Of a stretch of 64,000 nucleotides of DNA, positions 48,144-60,024 are shown one piece after another. Within the stretch, counting starts at the first letter, position 1. Each line of letters begins with the position of its first letter. The notes under the pieces were generated by a model, which saw nothing but the letters and a program-made list of their open reading frames with translations, had not been told where the DNA came from and searched no databases. The stretch is from Labyrinthula sp. Ha (taxonomy: Eukaryota; Sar; Bigyra; Labyrinthulida; Labyrinthulaceae). The stretch covers positions 992,001 to 1,056,000 of the forward strand of contig JAALGZ010000011.1 in the NCBI GenBank assembly GCA_015227615.1, written 5' to 3'. The position numbers were made by a program, and so were the translations under genes.

Positions 48144-51100
48144 ATATTGCAATATTGAAAACTTTTCTGGAATTATACGTAGACTTCGGAGAGCTTTCTG
48201 CACAGGCATATTTATAAAGACCCAAGTTTTACACGTGTAACTTATATAAGCAGTGAATGCAATGCACGGAAGTGATAAAGAACCCACTCCTAGGGTTATA
48301 AATTAAGCTCAAGTTAAGAAGATGTTAGCAGAATTAAATAACGAACAGATGAAATTACTTACCACCCATATGGGAACAATAGTGAATCAAATGCCTGAAA
48401 TTAAAGAGTTGAAAGACTTTTCTTTTGATAGTCGTGGGAATTTTTTGTATCATTACGAGCGTTTCAACGAATATCAGCGTGCATCAATTGAACTCATACA
48501 AAAAAAATATGCTCTCAGTTTATTAAACAATGGATGATCTTGGCAAGACTCAATCGAATGATACTATTATTGAATATCTAAGAGAAAAGTTAAAAAAAAA
48601 TAAAAGGCGAGATGATCTAACTACTGGTGTGTTGATAGAGAGGCATATCCATTTCAGAGAGGATCTATAACCGATTGAGGCTGTTCATCTTATATTTACA
48701 AAAGTTGATAAGATTTTGAAGGAATTACCTGCAAGTTCAAAAACCAAGCCAAAACAAATCGCGAAGGCCATCTTTTCTATATTACTTGAATACATATGGA
48801 TATGGAACAAATATTTAGAAACTAGGAATAACTTGAATAGTAAGGATCGGAAAAACTTTAAAAAATATGTACTATCCTGTATTCCACCTGAACATCTAAT
48901 TGATAGAGCAAGTTTGTTGGCCAGCACAAAGATAACGGTTAAGAGAACCATGGGAGAAGAGTGTACTTATGAGGGAAAATCCCTCTGCTTGTACTGCTTC
49001 CTGTTTGGGCATAATGAGCAGAGATGTTAGATGAAGAAGTATGGTAAACTGCGCGCTGAAAGACCAGATGCGAGAACGTTTAACGATCGTTGGAGCAAGT
49101 ATATAGAGAGATGGAAGAAGCGTAAGGAGAAGAATAGAAACAGTGATGAAGAGCAACAGAACTTAGATAAAGGTTGATAGGAGTGAAGATGAAAGTTCAA
49201 TCATCTCCGGGTTGACAGAAGCTATGATAGGACACAGATATCTATGGAGGGTGAAGAGTTGTCTGGAACTTCTAAGAGAGCAGCGGTAAATCAGATCAAG
49301 GGGAAGAGAAACATGGAAGTATTGATCACATTCAGTGAGCTAATAACTTTTTGTTGGAGATATGATGATGAATACTATTGCTGATGGTGGAAAGCAAGAC
49401 ACAGTGGGGCATGAAATATTGAAGGAGTTTGAAGAGAGCCCTCAGAAGATAAGGTATAACCGTGTTCAACGCAATTCCGAAGTGAGAGTTGAGTTTAATA
49501 GGCGTGAGATTACATTTTATGCGCTACTTGACAGTGGAGCATTCAGAAGCGCAATTAACATAAAGTTGAAGCCCGCCCGCACCGAAGTAGTAGCATTAAG
49601 AAGCTCAATTAGGGTGGTATCTGCGGGTGATTCTGAATATAAAGTAAGAGAAGTTGGATATATGAAGGAAACGAAGATGCTTTTAGATGCAAGTATTTAC
49701 CTACTACTGAACGTGTATGCAATGATCCTTGATGTGAGGAAATGGGACGATATTATTATAGGTAACGACGTTTTGAAGCAACACCGGTTGGATCCTGCTT
49801 CTTCATTAAGAGAAAAATTTAGATCGACCAGGGTTGGAGTTAAGCCTGTAGCGGAATATGCAGTGTTGGTGGACTGGTTTGTGAAGGAAGTCACAGATAT
49901 GCCAGTGGTTACGAAAATGGTGGAAGAAGAGGAAGATCTACCGGGCTACTATGAACGTTGGAGAGAAAAGACACATGACTATGAGGTAGTAGCGATGATT
50001 GAGAAGAAGGAAATGGAAGTGATGCAAGGTGATGTCCCCTGAGGAAGAAATGGAAGAAATGATCAGAGCAATCAATTGGCTAACGAAGTTTTGTGAAGAC
50101 GAACCTGTGGCATTGGATGCGGACAACAATGAGGATGAGGAGTTTGATGCGGACGGCCTTATTGATGTGGGAGCAAACTTGAAAGTAGATGATGTGGAGG
50201 ATAGAAAGCGTATGGCTGAGAAGTTGTTTAATATGGTCAACACTTTAGATTCGGAAATCATCGGTAATTCATTACAATGGAAAACAAGGTTCACACAATT
50301 ATTTAAGCAAAATGGTGGTTCATTTGGGGATTCAGATTCTCCTACGGTTTTATCTAGCATGCCCCCAATTGAGTGTCATGTACAGGAGGGTAAAATCGTG
50401 GGTGTACTGAGCCATCACCCTTTAGGATTTGAACAAGAAAAATTTTTGGATAAAAGACTTAAGCAGATGATGAAGGCCGGCATCATTAGGTTGAATAAAA
50501 CCCTACTACCGCAATGACCGTGTTTATCGTTCCAAAGAAGGGACCTAAAAAGTTCCACCTGATTGTTGATTTTAGACATTTAAACAAAATCACAAAAAAG
50601 GTTAGCAATTGCTTACCGAAAATAGAAATGCAGTTGGCCAGGATCAGAAATATGAGGTTTTTTAGCTCACTCGATCTCCTGTCTGAATTCAACTATCTAG
50701 TATCTACCCTGTATACCGGAAACGGGAAGGCTTTTTACGTTCACGACTCCATCGGGGGTAGCGTACAGCTCCCGGAGGCGCCACAGGGTTGGTGTAACAC
50801 CCCATCACTATTTACCATGTGTCAGATTCATGAAGTTTTGCAGAAAGTTGGAGCATGGTCGGAGAATAGTATGTAATGAACCGACGATACGGTATTAATG
50901 GCATCATCTTTGGGTCATTATATGAATTGATGGAGCGGTATCTACGGAGGGTGGAGCAGCTGAACCCCATATTGAATGTGGGAAGTGTGACTTTTTGGCT
51001 TTGAGTGTGGGTTTCTGTGGGAGAAAATTGGATGGGTCGGGATATCAGTGTGGTCGGTCTTATGTGGATGAATTCTTACCCAAGAGTCATCCGAGATATT

Positions 51101-53100
51101 TGCATAAACTGGCGCAATTAATCTACATCGCTCGTTTCATATGCTCTATCCTATCTGGTTTTTTCAATTTGAGATACATTATTACCAAAAACTGCAGCAT
51201 AACCGGGAAGATCAAACCACTAGAAAGAAAGATGATCCCTGTAAGATGCAACCAGGAAATGGAGGATGGGTTTGAAAACTTAAAAAATCTATTGATAGAC
51301 TCGTTACATCGCAAGTTAGGACACAATAGTCGCCAGGAACCGACTTACATTTTCCGCGACGCCAGCGACTTATATTGGGGTCTCATATTGGCCAAAACGA
51401 AGGAGAGGATGGATACAGCGGACCCATATGCCTCCAGTTACAGAGCCATGACAATGAATAGCGGAACCTTCAAACACCGAGATTTAAAGTGGTATATCAG
51501 TTCTAAGGAAATATTCCCTGTAGTGGTTACATTAAAGAAGTTCCCATATTGCCTATTATATAATGTTCAGCACACCATCTTATTCACGGATCACCGTAAA
51601 TTGGTCGGAATATTATCACGGAATTAGGTACATATCAAAACTTATCCTCCCAGACTTGGGAGATGAGTCGCGACCTGCATGGCATTGAACCTCAAAGTAC
51701 ATCACTTACCGGGCTATGAAAATATACGCCCAGGCATTATAAGCAGATAGATGGATCCCACTAGAAAAGAAGGTGATGGAGACATAGCTATTCTGAAGGT
51801 CACAAGGAGAATGAAAGAAGAATAGTAGAGACTGGTGGATAGCTTACATATTAGAGACCGTCATCCTAGTTCCAACTCATCTCCTGCTGCATTTTGGGAG
51901 GGGATGGACGAGTTGTTCATTCCGAAGATCCATCAACGCAATTGCAATAACCTAAAAAGGTGTTAAGGGAGATATGGAAGGTTGTGGTGATCAAGAACTT
52001 GATTATTTATGTCATAGTAAACACTCACACAGTTTTCAATCATGGGGAAAAAAGGAAGGAAATCGATTTTACCGGAAGCATTACGTGATGCAGAAGGGGG
52101 CGAAGGAATTGTTTTTGAAAATACTCAGAAGATTCCATAGACAGTACATGCACTGCCAACAGTGTTCACTAATAGTCCGCGGACCTTCTAACATAACGGA
52201 AGTCGGAAGAGAAGCGAGACAAGTCATGTACTGTGACTTCTTGTATATCAACAAGACCGGGTGAATTTTAGTCATTATTGACAGCCTGACATGTATCACA
52301 CTCCTATGCTACTGTAGAAAGGTGGAGGCTAAGTAGCTCGTTAGGGGACTTTGGAGATAGCATGTACACTTCCACTTGGCTCCCGAGTTTCTACTTGTCA
52401 CGGACCAGGGTAACCACTTCGGCAACGTTACGGTCCAAACATTCTTACATAACTGGAATGGTACCCATAGGGTAATCGCAACATGTGTGCCGCAGACTGC
52501 GGGAACGATGAAGGTCCAGAACCGTTAGGTACTCCGTCATCTCTGATTGCTAGTATCCGGGTTGGAATTGCCGTCGGGTGCATAGGAGGAAGTATTTTTT
52601 ATGGTGCAAATGTTCATATACTCGACTTCATTGAGTTGCTGGGGAGTGGTGAATAAGTCTCCGTTGGAGCTGATGATGGGAGCGAGACCCCCGAGTGTCA
52701 CTAGTTGTAGCGAGGGCTTCTGTAGATTACAGAGAAAATATTGTGAGATTGAGTCTCACAGCTAGAAAGTAGCAAGAAAAAATAAAAATATACCAAGTCA
52801 AAGGGCTTACAAGAAGGATTTTTGCATAGATTCCAGGTGAATAAAGATTAAATAAAAGATTGAAACCAACATGTTCCCATCCAGGCAAGTGCGTTCTGTT
52901 GTCTGGGAAAGGATTCAAGTTGGGTCATAAGGGTACGTGTACAACTCGCTGGACTGGACCGGTGCATGGCTTTGATATAGTTACGAATTCTTTGCATAAG
53001 GTCAAACCCCGAAAACAAAGCTATTACTTTTCTTGACGAACAGTTGTGCTAGCTTGGGATACATTTTTTTGCCAACAGATTTTATATGAAGAAATATACA
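48144..53100 (+). mobile_element. Ty3/gypsy chromovirus, 5' part: gag to integrase
   Basis: Parts in order: gag from about 48322, with a CCHC zinc knuckle at 48986-49027 (CLYCFLFGHNEQRC); aspartic protease near 49510-49600 (LLDSGA); reverse transcriptase at about 50400-50880 (FIVPKKGPKKFHLIVDFRHL, FSSLD); RNase H at about 51320-51640 (FRDASDLYWG); integrase zinc-binding and core regions at about 51974-52700; and a GPY/F-like end near 52950 (RWTGP). Sequence stops being recognisable after about 53100, near the point in the protein where the left-hand piece begins. Order and motifs identify Ty3/gypsy. The copy is broken in many places and is a fossil. Confidence 0.85.
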
Positions 53101-56100
53101 ACGGCTCTCAATACTAATTGCTTCCTAAAGCTTCCACATGAAAATGGGGTTGAACATTCGATCTGTAAAGTTTAAGTGTACATGGCTATGGAAATTAAGA
53201 AACTTAGCCTAAAACCTCAGCCATAAAAGCTATAGCAAAATATGGTTACATATTAATGATCTAATAAGATAAAGATTAAAATACATAATAATTGCGATTA
53301 AATAAGAACATTAATTTTTAAAGGACAAGTTTTGAGTATTACGAAGGTTTAGAATATATATGTTGTTGACTATTTAGCAAATGCTTAACTCCAAGGTACT
53401 ATTGCAGTTTCTCAATACACGCTGATCTAAAACCTAAGAAATAACTCTATCAATGATGAGAATGTTTCTAGAATATACATACAATCAAAAAATAAAACAC
53501 ATTCTTTCACATCATGTTGAGAAATTTCTTGTGAGAGCTATCATCTATTCACTGCCTATTTATACAAGAAACAGAGTTACCCCTATAAAAACTTTCATCT
53601 CCGAGAAGAATCAAGGAAGATAATGACTAAGGTTTCCTTTACTACTAGCTATCCAAACCCAACGGAATGAAATCTTTGGATTTTTTGTACAATTTACAAA
53701 TCCTTTCTTGCATTTCTCGTAACTGAACCATGTAAGTATTACCGTCTTGGTTCATAATAAAAAAAAACATATATATATGTATTTTGTAGCTATCACACCG
53801 ATATATCCTAAACAAAAAATTACCGAATATGAATTTGTATGAACATTGTATATTTTCTTGATAAGTAGTTGTACTATGAATCATTTTGAGGGGTAGATTA
53901 ATGCATAAATTGTGATTTTCTCATAAATTTGTTCATCGGGAAGTTGAAGCTCAGGCGAAACTAGTCAGTAAGATGGTGTCCTCCAGCTTCAGTACCAACA
54001 GTTTTAAAGAAAGAATATGAATTACAATTGAAACAACAATGACAAAAATTAAGGCAATTAAGTCTCGAACTTAATTTTATATAGATAATAGCACCGTAGA
54101 TAAAATTACCATACGTGTGGATATATAGTCAAAAGAATGTCAAGTAAAGAGCTCAATCTATACAATATATTAATATATTTTGGTTCATAGTATCTTAGAT
54201 GAAATAGCCAAGGTTGTCTAAATAATATATTTGGGAAACTTAATATCATCGCCGATGTCTGGTTTCTGGACTTATGGTTCAAAGAAAAAAATATATAGGA
54301 AAAGTGGAGAGATGATGGAAAGATAGAAAAATAATTTAATTTTAGAAATATAATAGTATGTTTGAGTTCATATTTTATGATGTGATTTATAAAGAACAGA
54401 CGCATTAAATTTGACCAGCATAGAGAAAACCCGATACAGATATTCACCCGGATGTCATGAAACGCTTTGAAGGTATCCAAAAAATACTAAAAAGATACAA
54501 GTAATAATTTTTGGGGCCTACGTGGAGGTTGAAAATCTTTCTGGCTTACAAGAAGGGCATAACTGACCCAGAGCTCTTGCTTGCGTCGTGGTGGACTTAA
54601 ACCCGCTAAATCAACCCTCGGTGCATTTTCTTTCTGTGTCACTGAAAACTTGAACGAGTAATACTATATATAGCCAATCATTCAAAGCCTAGTGACTTGT
54701 CTATAAGGCCTTCATAACTTGGGGAGTAAGAACAACAGGAAACTACAGAATAAATCTGTTTTATAAGAATACATGTGACTCTACTAAGCTATTGTTCCCG
54801 GATAAAACAAGAACGGGAAACCGAGAGCAGTATTAATATTCAACAGTTATTCATTTTCATTGTGAAAAGTATATTCTTCAAAGTAGTAGATTACAGCTTC
54901 AATATATATACTCTAGAAGGAATGTGTATACCACTGACTGGGTATAAGAAGAAGAAGAACAGTAAAATTAAATAATAGAATGGTCTCATAGACACAAGAA
55001 TGTACCTTTCAGAGAATGCAAAGAGAGAAAAGGATAGTTTTTTCCCGGAAAAGTTATCACAAATAAATATTTTCCTGAAAATGAAAATAAGTTCAGAATT
55101 TGTATCGATTAGAAACATAATAGAATGGTAACTATTGTGAAAAATTAGAGTTACAATAACTAGTTCTTCCTACAAACTGTAGTCTTTCTCTTTATGCACT
55201 GATTTTCCCAGAGAGGTTTAGTTATAATTGCGAACAAACCCTTTCGAAATAAATGCAAGGGCACCTGTGATTTATTAGTTCTTACTTATATATAAACAGA
55301 TCGCTCGTTATGTCTCTGTTGTGATTTGATATATGTACTCCAGAATGTTTTAATCCAACATTCTCTCAAGCTGTGAGGATGTTCAAGCTGGTACTTATAA
55401 TTAATATACGAACTAATATCTCTCTGCTATCAGCAACCAAAGCAAATACAATTGGAGGATGTGTTTGTAATAATTAGAAGCGAGTCAATAGATATTTAAG
55501 TATAGTTAGTATTGAAAGCACTATAAACTGATAAGAGCTACCTTATAAAAAATGAATTAGATTTTGGAGGAACCAATATAGGAGACTCCTAATCTACATA
55601 AATCTATGGAAAAGTTCTTAGGACAAAATAGAAAATGATGATAATTTTGTTCTTGCTGCAATAATTATCTTGGTCTCTATGCTTCGATCTAACACTCAAT
55701 GCTTCAAAGTTTTTTTACTTAGGTATCTGGTCATTAATAAGAGCTAAATCATGACGCTTAATATACACTTACTAAATAAAATTCGATTACTAGAGCTATA
55801 TGCTTAAAAATAATCTTGACGAACTGCAGTTTTCTTCATTTTGATCACGTAATTTTTAACAATTATCTAGAATAGGGCACGAAAACTATAAATCAAAGAT
55901 ATCCTTTCAACATGTAGAACTAGTTAGTATACTCTAATAACATATGATATGTACAAGATACGGTATCTCCTATTAGGGGCAGCGTTTATTTAAACATTTG
56001 ATACCACTGTTGCTTAAATCTACTTAAATCACATATTACGTAAGTGAAATTCACAATACAATCAATATATTTAGTATAATATGTATCGAATCACGATGTC

Positions 56101-58124
56101 ACTTGTTAATGGAAAAACCATTACGAAATGATCATGACTGCCATAATGGCTAATACCCTGCTACTAAGGGTAAAAAAAACACTGAAATAAAAAATAAAAA
56201 CTCATTAGCGTATAAAAATGTTTGATCAAATTTACAGAAAAAAAGTCATCAACATAGATACCGTCAGAATAGTAGAGATGGAAATGCAATTTTCTTGATA
56301 AGCTAATTACAAAGTCTTCTCAATACAAAACCGCAAAGAATCTTAGGCGAAAGTAAAAAAAAACTGTTACAGGAATACTCTAAACCAGTTATATGTCAAG
56401 AAGAACCTAATAAATGAGCAATAGACAAAGAAGAATCGATAATGGTATAAAAATATAGAATTTGTATGTTTCTAATGACAAAATGTGGGCAAGAAAAATT
56501 ATACTTACCATAGTACAATAACTTATCTTAGACCTCCACAATTTAAGAGATTAATAAGCATATAAATAGAAAAAATAGATATAGTTAATACTATGAGCTT
56601 AATGAGAGGTTAATTGTATAAAAAATACTCTTAAATTAGATTTAGAATCTTTATCCGTTAGATTTATGAATTTATATTCAGTATGATGACAGCGAAGTAC
56701 GCCAACCGATGCTCAAATTAAAAAATCTAAATACGAGTTTGTGTTCAAGACTTAATAAAAAAGATATGAGAAATATTTTTTTTAATGTGGGATATTAGGA
56801 GAGGTAGAAATTTTTCAGCTCACAGGAGATACTTCATAGGAAAATATGATTTAACTGTATGTGGTTTTCCTGGTTATACTACTAATTAATGACACAGAAG
56901 TTAATGAGAAACGAAATATATACAAAGAAAATTTTGTTGATATATGAAAGAAAGATTATAACCTCTAAATACCAATATCAAATGTTCAACCAATAGTGAA
57001 CTCAACAAGAATATTACCTTCTTCACTGTTCCTTTTTTCTTGGTTTCTAAATCTTGAAGCTGGGTTATATCAACTTGAAGCCATTTGATGTTACTATTCG
57101 AGACACAGTCTTATTATATCTACTACGAAATATTTTTTTTGGATATTTTAAAATTTATATAAAATATGTTCATAGAGAGGAAAGTGTTCTGGTATGTTGT
57201 GCGACTGAAACCTGTCAAAAGCCGGAAGAAAAAAATCTGGCTAGGAGTTAGTTCGTTAACAGATTCGAATATAGTTTAATATCTTTAACTTTATTTAAGC
57301 ATACAATTATTGTCAATTCAATACCTAGAATATTAGGTTCTTTCATGCTTTTAAACTGTTCTCCTTTGCCCTTTTCTTCTAGCGAGTTGATGAATTCAGT
57401 AAGGAAAATACCCAAGGAAATAGTATTTGAGGAGTCACGTAGATATTTTCGACATGAATTATTTATTTGAAGAGGATTCATAGTGTTCTTAATTTTGTTA
57501 AAATATTTTTGGTGCATAGTTTTTAGTTTTGAACGTCACTTGAGCTTCATGAGCATTCTGAAAAGGATGCCAATTATGAAAATGTTGTGAGAACTTGAAA
57601 GTTTAATTTTAATGTTATAAAAAAACAAAGTTTTTTCATTAGCAATAATTAAGTTTGACATGTATTTTTTTCTCATCTGTTTATATCTCTTTCTTTGTTT
57701 CAACCTTATGAAATAATTGTAACGACCTCCAGCATGCTTCTTTTCAGGTTGCAGCTACTTTTTCAAACAGAAGAAGGATTCCTTCTACAGAAAAGAATAT
57801 TTAAAAGATCAAATTCCTTAGTTATTGCTTTCTTTATTTCTCCTGATGTGTTTATATATTGCTTTGGTTATTCTCGTCTTACTTTGTAGTTTGTATCCTA
57901 TCATACTATATTCTAAACATTAACCTAATCTCCAATTGCCCAAAATTATATTCAGCCAATCAGATGACGTTAAAAAAATAAAACTATTCGCTTTAAAATT
58001 GTCTTCCATAAATAATAACAAGACTAAATATCTGCAATTTTACTCTTTCAAAAAAGTAAAACTGAAATTTGAACTGTGCAACAAAACAAACTAAGATTGG
58101 AATATATTTTCATTGCATTCAAAA
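53101..58124. other. Long AT-rich spacer
   Basis: Five kilobases without a supported gene. Open pieces that I cannot assign lie at 53645-53884 (-, C-terminal half coiled-coil-like), 54106-54480 (-), 57054-57251 (+), 57248-57517 (-, 89 codons from an ATG) and 57695-57889 (+). Some could be exons of genes split by tiny introns, but I found no convincing joins. The last 200 bases are the promoter of the next gene. Confidence 0.4.
57933..57949 (+). promoter_or_regulatory. Shared 17-base word upstream of the secreted-protein gene
   Basis: CAATTGCCCAAAATTAT, about 176-192 bases before the ATG, recurs in the same gene-relative orientation upstream of the ADAM-like protease (26151-26167). A GCCAAT box follows directly (57955-57960). 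One chance match of this length is not surprising in AT-rich DNA, so the promoter role is tentative. Confidence 0.25.
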
Positions 58125-59234
58125 ATGAATATCTTAGTTGTCATATCCTTCTTCACAACAACAATAATCACAGTTGCCGAAACATGCTATTTTCCTGGGA
58201 AAAAACGGATTAAATACCTATCACCACCAGAAAAAAACTCTAGCAGGTTCAAAGATAGGCCGACGGCAAACATTCTAGACTTAAATTTGAGCAACAAGAT
58301 CTTAAATGCAAAGGATATTAAACTGCTAGCAGCACTTGTTGATTCTCTCTCCGTTAAAACGCGTTTAAAGTTTTCAAAAGTTGAAAACATAAAAGTGTTG
58401 TCAAAGATTCTTGAAAAATATGTTGAAAGTAAGAATGAAGTTGAAGAAATTGTGCTTATATCAGATAAAAGACGTTTATTAAGTGTCAGAGAGAGTTATA
58501 AAATATTTTACTTAGTTACAAAAATACTTAAAGTCAATAGCTGTGACGGCGAATACGGAAAAAGGCTTGACAACCAACCTTTATATCTAGCGTTTGATAG
58601 TAATGAAGAGCTTTTTTTTGTTTCATTAGATGTCTATGGTGTATATATGTCTTCAATGACTGATACTCTAGCTGCTATAGGGTTGAAAAAGCACTATTTT
58701 TCGTCGAGTAAGTGGAAGAAGTTGCGTCAATTAAGAATAGATTTAACTACCGAATCCAATATAGTAAAGCTTCTACTGTTGTTATACTCATCAAATCTTG
58801 GGAAAGAAATCAAGCGATTAAAAGTATCACCAGTGCAGGTGAAGAATTGGAAAAATTTGGCACTAATGTACTTATTCAACAAGAACTTGGGTGTCATGAA
58901 GAAAATCGTGAGTGTTGAGTATCCTTTTAACCTTGAGGGACACATATTGATTTCTATTCTGCCTTACCAGTTCTTCTTCTTTATGGATTTTTTTAGTCAA
59001 CCCTATCGAAATAAAAGGCCAAGATATGAAGTTTCTCTCCCAATACCTTTACCGTGGAAAAATGGAGGACCTCCTTATAAAACTGTGCAACATCTTAAAC
59101 AAACGGTGAATACTTATACAAAAAGGTTTGATCATCTTGCTAGACTCAAAGAGTCAAATGTAACTTGTGTTAATAATACTTCTTCTCTAAGTTTTCTCAA
59201 ACAAATGCCAATCGAGGAAAAAGGTGCTTTTTAA
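58125..59234 (+). CDS. Unrecognised secreted protein, 369 residues
   Basis: A single-exon frame. The first ATG (58125) opens directly onto a strong signal peptide (MNILVVISFFTTTIITVAE), which fixes the start; a TTG four codons earlier was not used. The mature protein is Lys- and Leu-rich, with a repeating pattern of leucines at about 3-4 residue spacing (for example ILDLNLSNKILNAKDIKLL and LRQLRIDL), suggesting a helical or loose leucine-rich fold. It has only three cysteines, three likely N-glycosylation sites (NSS, NVT, NNT) and one strongly hydrophobic run near residue 280 (ISILPYQFFFFMDFF) that may be a buried strand or a membrane contact. I do not recognise the family. Codon and base use resemble neighbouring host genes. 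It lies next to the copia element but shares nothing with it. Confidence 0.6.
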   Translation: MNILVVISFFTTTIITVAETCYFPGKKRIKYLSPPEKNSSRFKDRPTANILDLNLSNKILNAKDIKLLAALVDSLSVKTRLKFSKVENIKVLSKILEKYVESKNEVEEIVLISDKRRLLSVRESYKIFYLVTKILKVNSCDGEYGKRLDNQPLYLAFDSNEELFFVSLDVYGVYMSSMTDTLAAIGLKKHYFSSSKWKKLRQLRIDLTTESNIVKLLLLLYSSNLGKEIKRLKVSPVQVKNWKNLALMYLFNKNLGVMKKIVSVEYPFNLEGHILISILPYQFFFFMDFFSQPYRNKRPRYEVSLPIPLPWKNGGPPYKTVQHLKQTVNTYTKRFDHLARLKESNVTCVNNTSSLSFLKQMPIEEKGAF

Positions 59235-59399
59235 CACGGCATTTTGCATATTTTAATTCCAGACTAAAATACATATAGACGATTCAAGATATGAATTATT
59301 ATCTTTTCTTTGATATTGAAGTTATAGATTTAACATTGGTTACGTTTGTTTGAAGAATATATTTATTCTCAATAATAAAAAAAGAATAAAGAAATATGT

Positions 59400-59705
59400 T
59401 TACTCCTTTCTTCATATTCTAGTCGTCTCTTTCAACAACCATGTCTACACGTTTCATAATCTCATCGCCACCATTTTCAATTTCTATCATTTTTCTTTAT
59501 AGACAATCAAGTATTTTCAGGTCTGCTTCTCTCTAACTTCTCATTTCACTGAGTCGTTCGAATGGCTCTTTTTGAGCTTCTTTCTATAACCAGTAAGTTT
59601 CCACAAGAACTTTAGCCTCTTCTTTTAAGAATACTGTTTTTTCTTGTTCAGCAACTTGAACAGCAAGAATTTCGACCTCTTTTCATATCAGATTGAACAT
59701 TAAGA
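59400..59705 (-). pseudogene. Broken coiled-coil ORF remnant
   Basis: One minus-strand frame reads as a continuous Glu/Lys/Leu-rich coiled-coil sequence (pieces such as EVEILAVQVAEQEKTVFLKE and FERLSEMRS) for about 90 codons but is interrupted by several stops. The consistent composition in one frame suggests a former coding sequence. It lies just beyond the 3' end of the copia element and could belong to it or to a lost host gene; I cannot tell which. Confidence 0.35.
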
Positions 59706-60024
59706 TACAAAATATTTTCTTTCTTTTTTTTCAGTTTCAAACCGTTAAAGTGAGAGAAAAGAAAAGGCGTGTACTAAGTGGAGATTTAGATAAGTAGTGA
59801 GAAAATGCAGAAGCTTAAAGTTCAAGTCTAGAGCTTTAAATTGATGTAAATAATGTCTTCTAACTCGCAGTATTTGTTGAGATACGAGTCAATGAATAAT
59901 TTGTAAGTTTGTGTCTTTGATTGATAGGTTAATTGTTAGGCGGTGTTTACAGTAATGTCATACTGTGATATAATAGTATGTAACTATCAAAGGAAGTCTT
60001 TGAGTCCATATCTTTCCTTTAAAC

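Noticed and set aside
53645-53884. 79-codon minus-strand ORF ending in a coiled-coil-like stretch
   Set aside because: Tried to join it to upstream open pieces through 27-35 nt introns and found no consistent solution.
57248-57517. 89-codon minus-strand ORF from an ATG
   Set aside because: Charged, featureless protein without recognised family; kept only as a note in the spacer entry.
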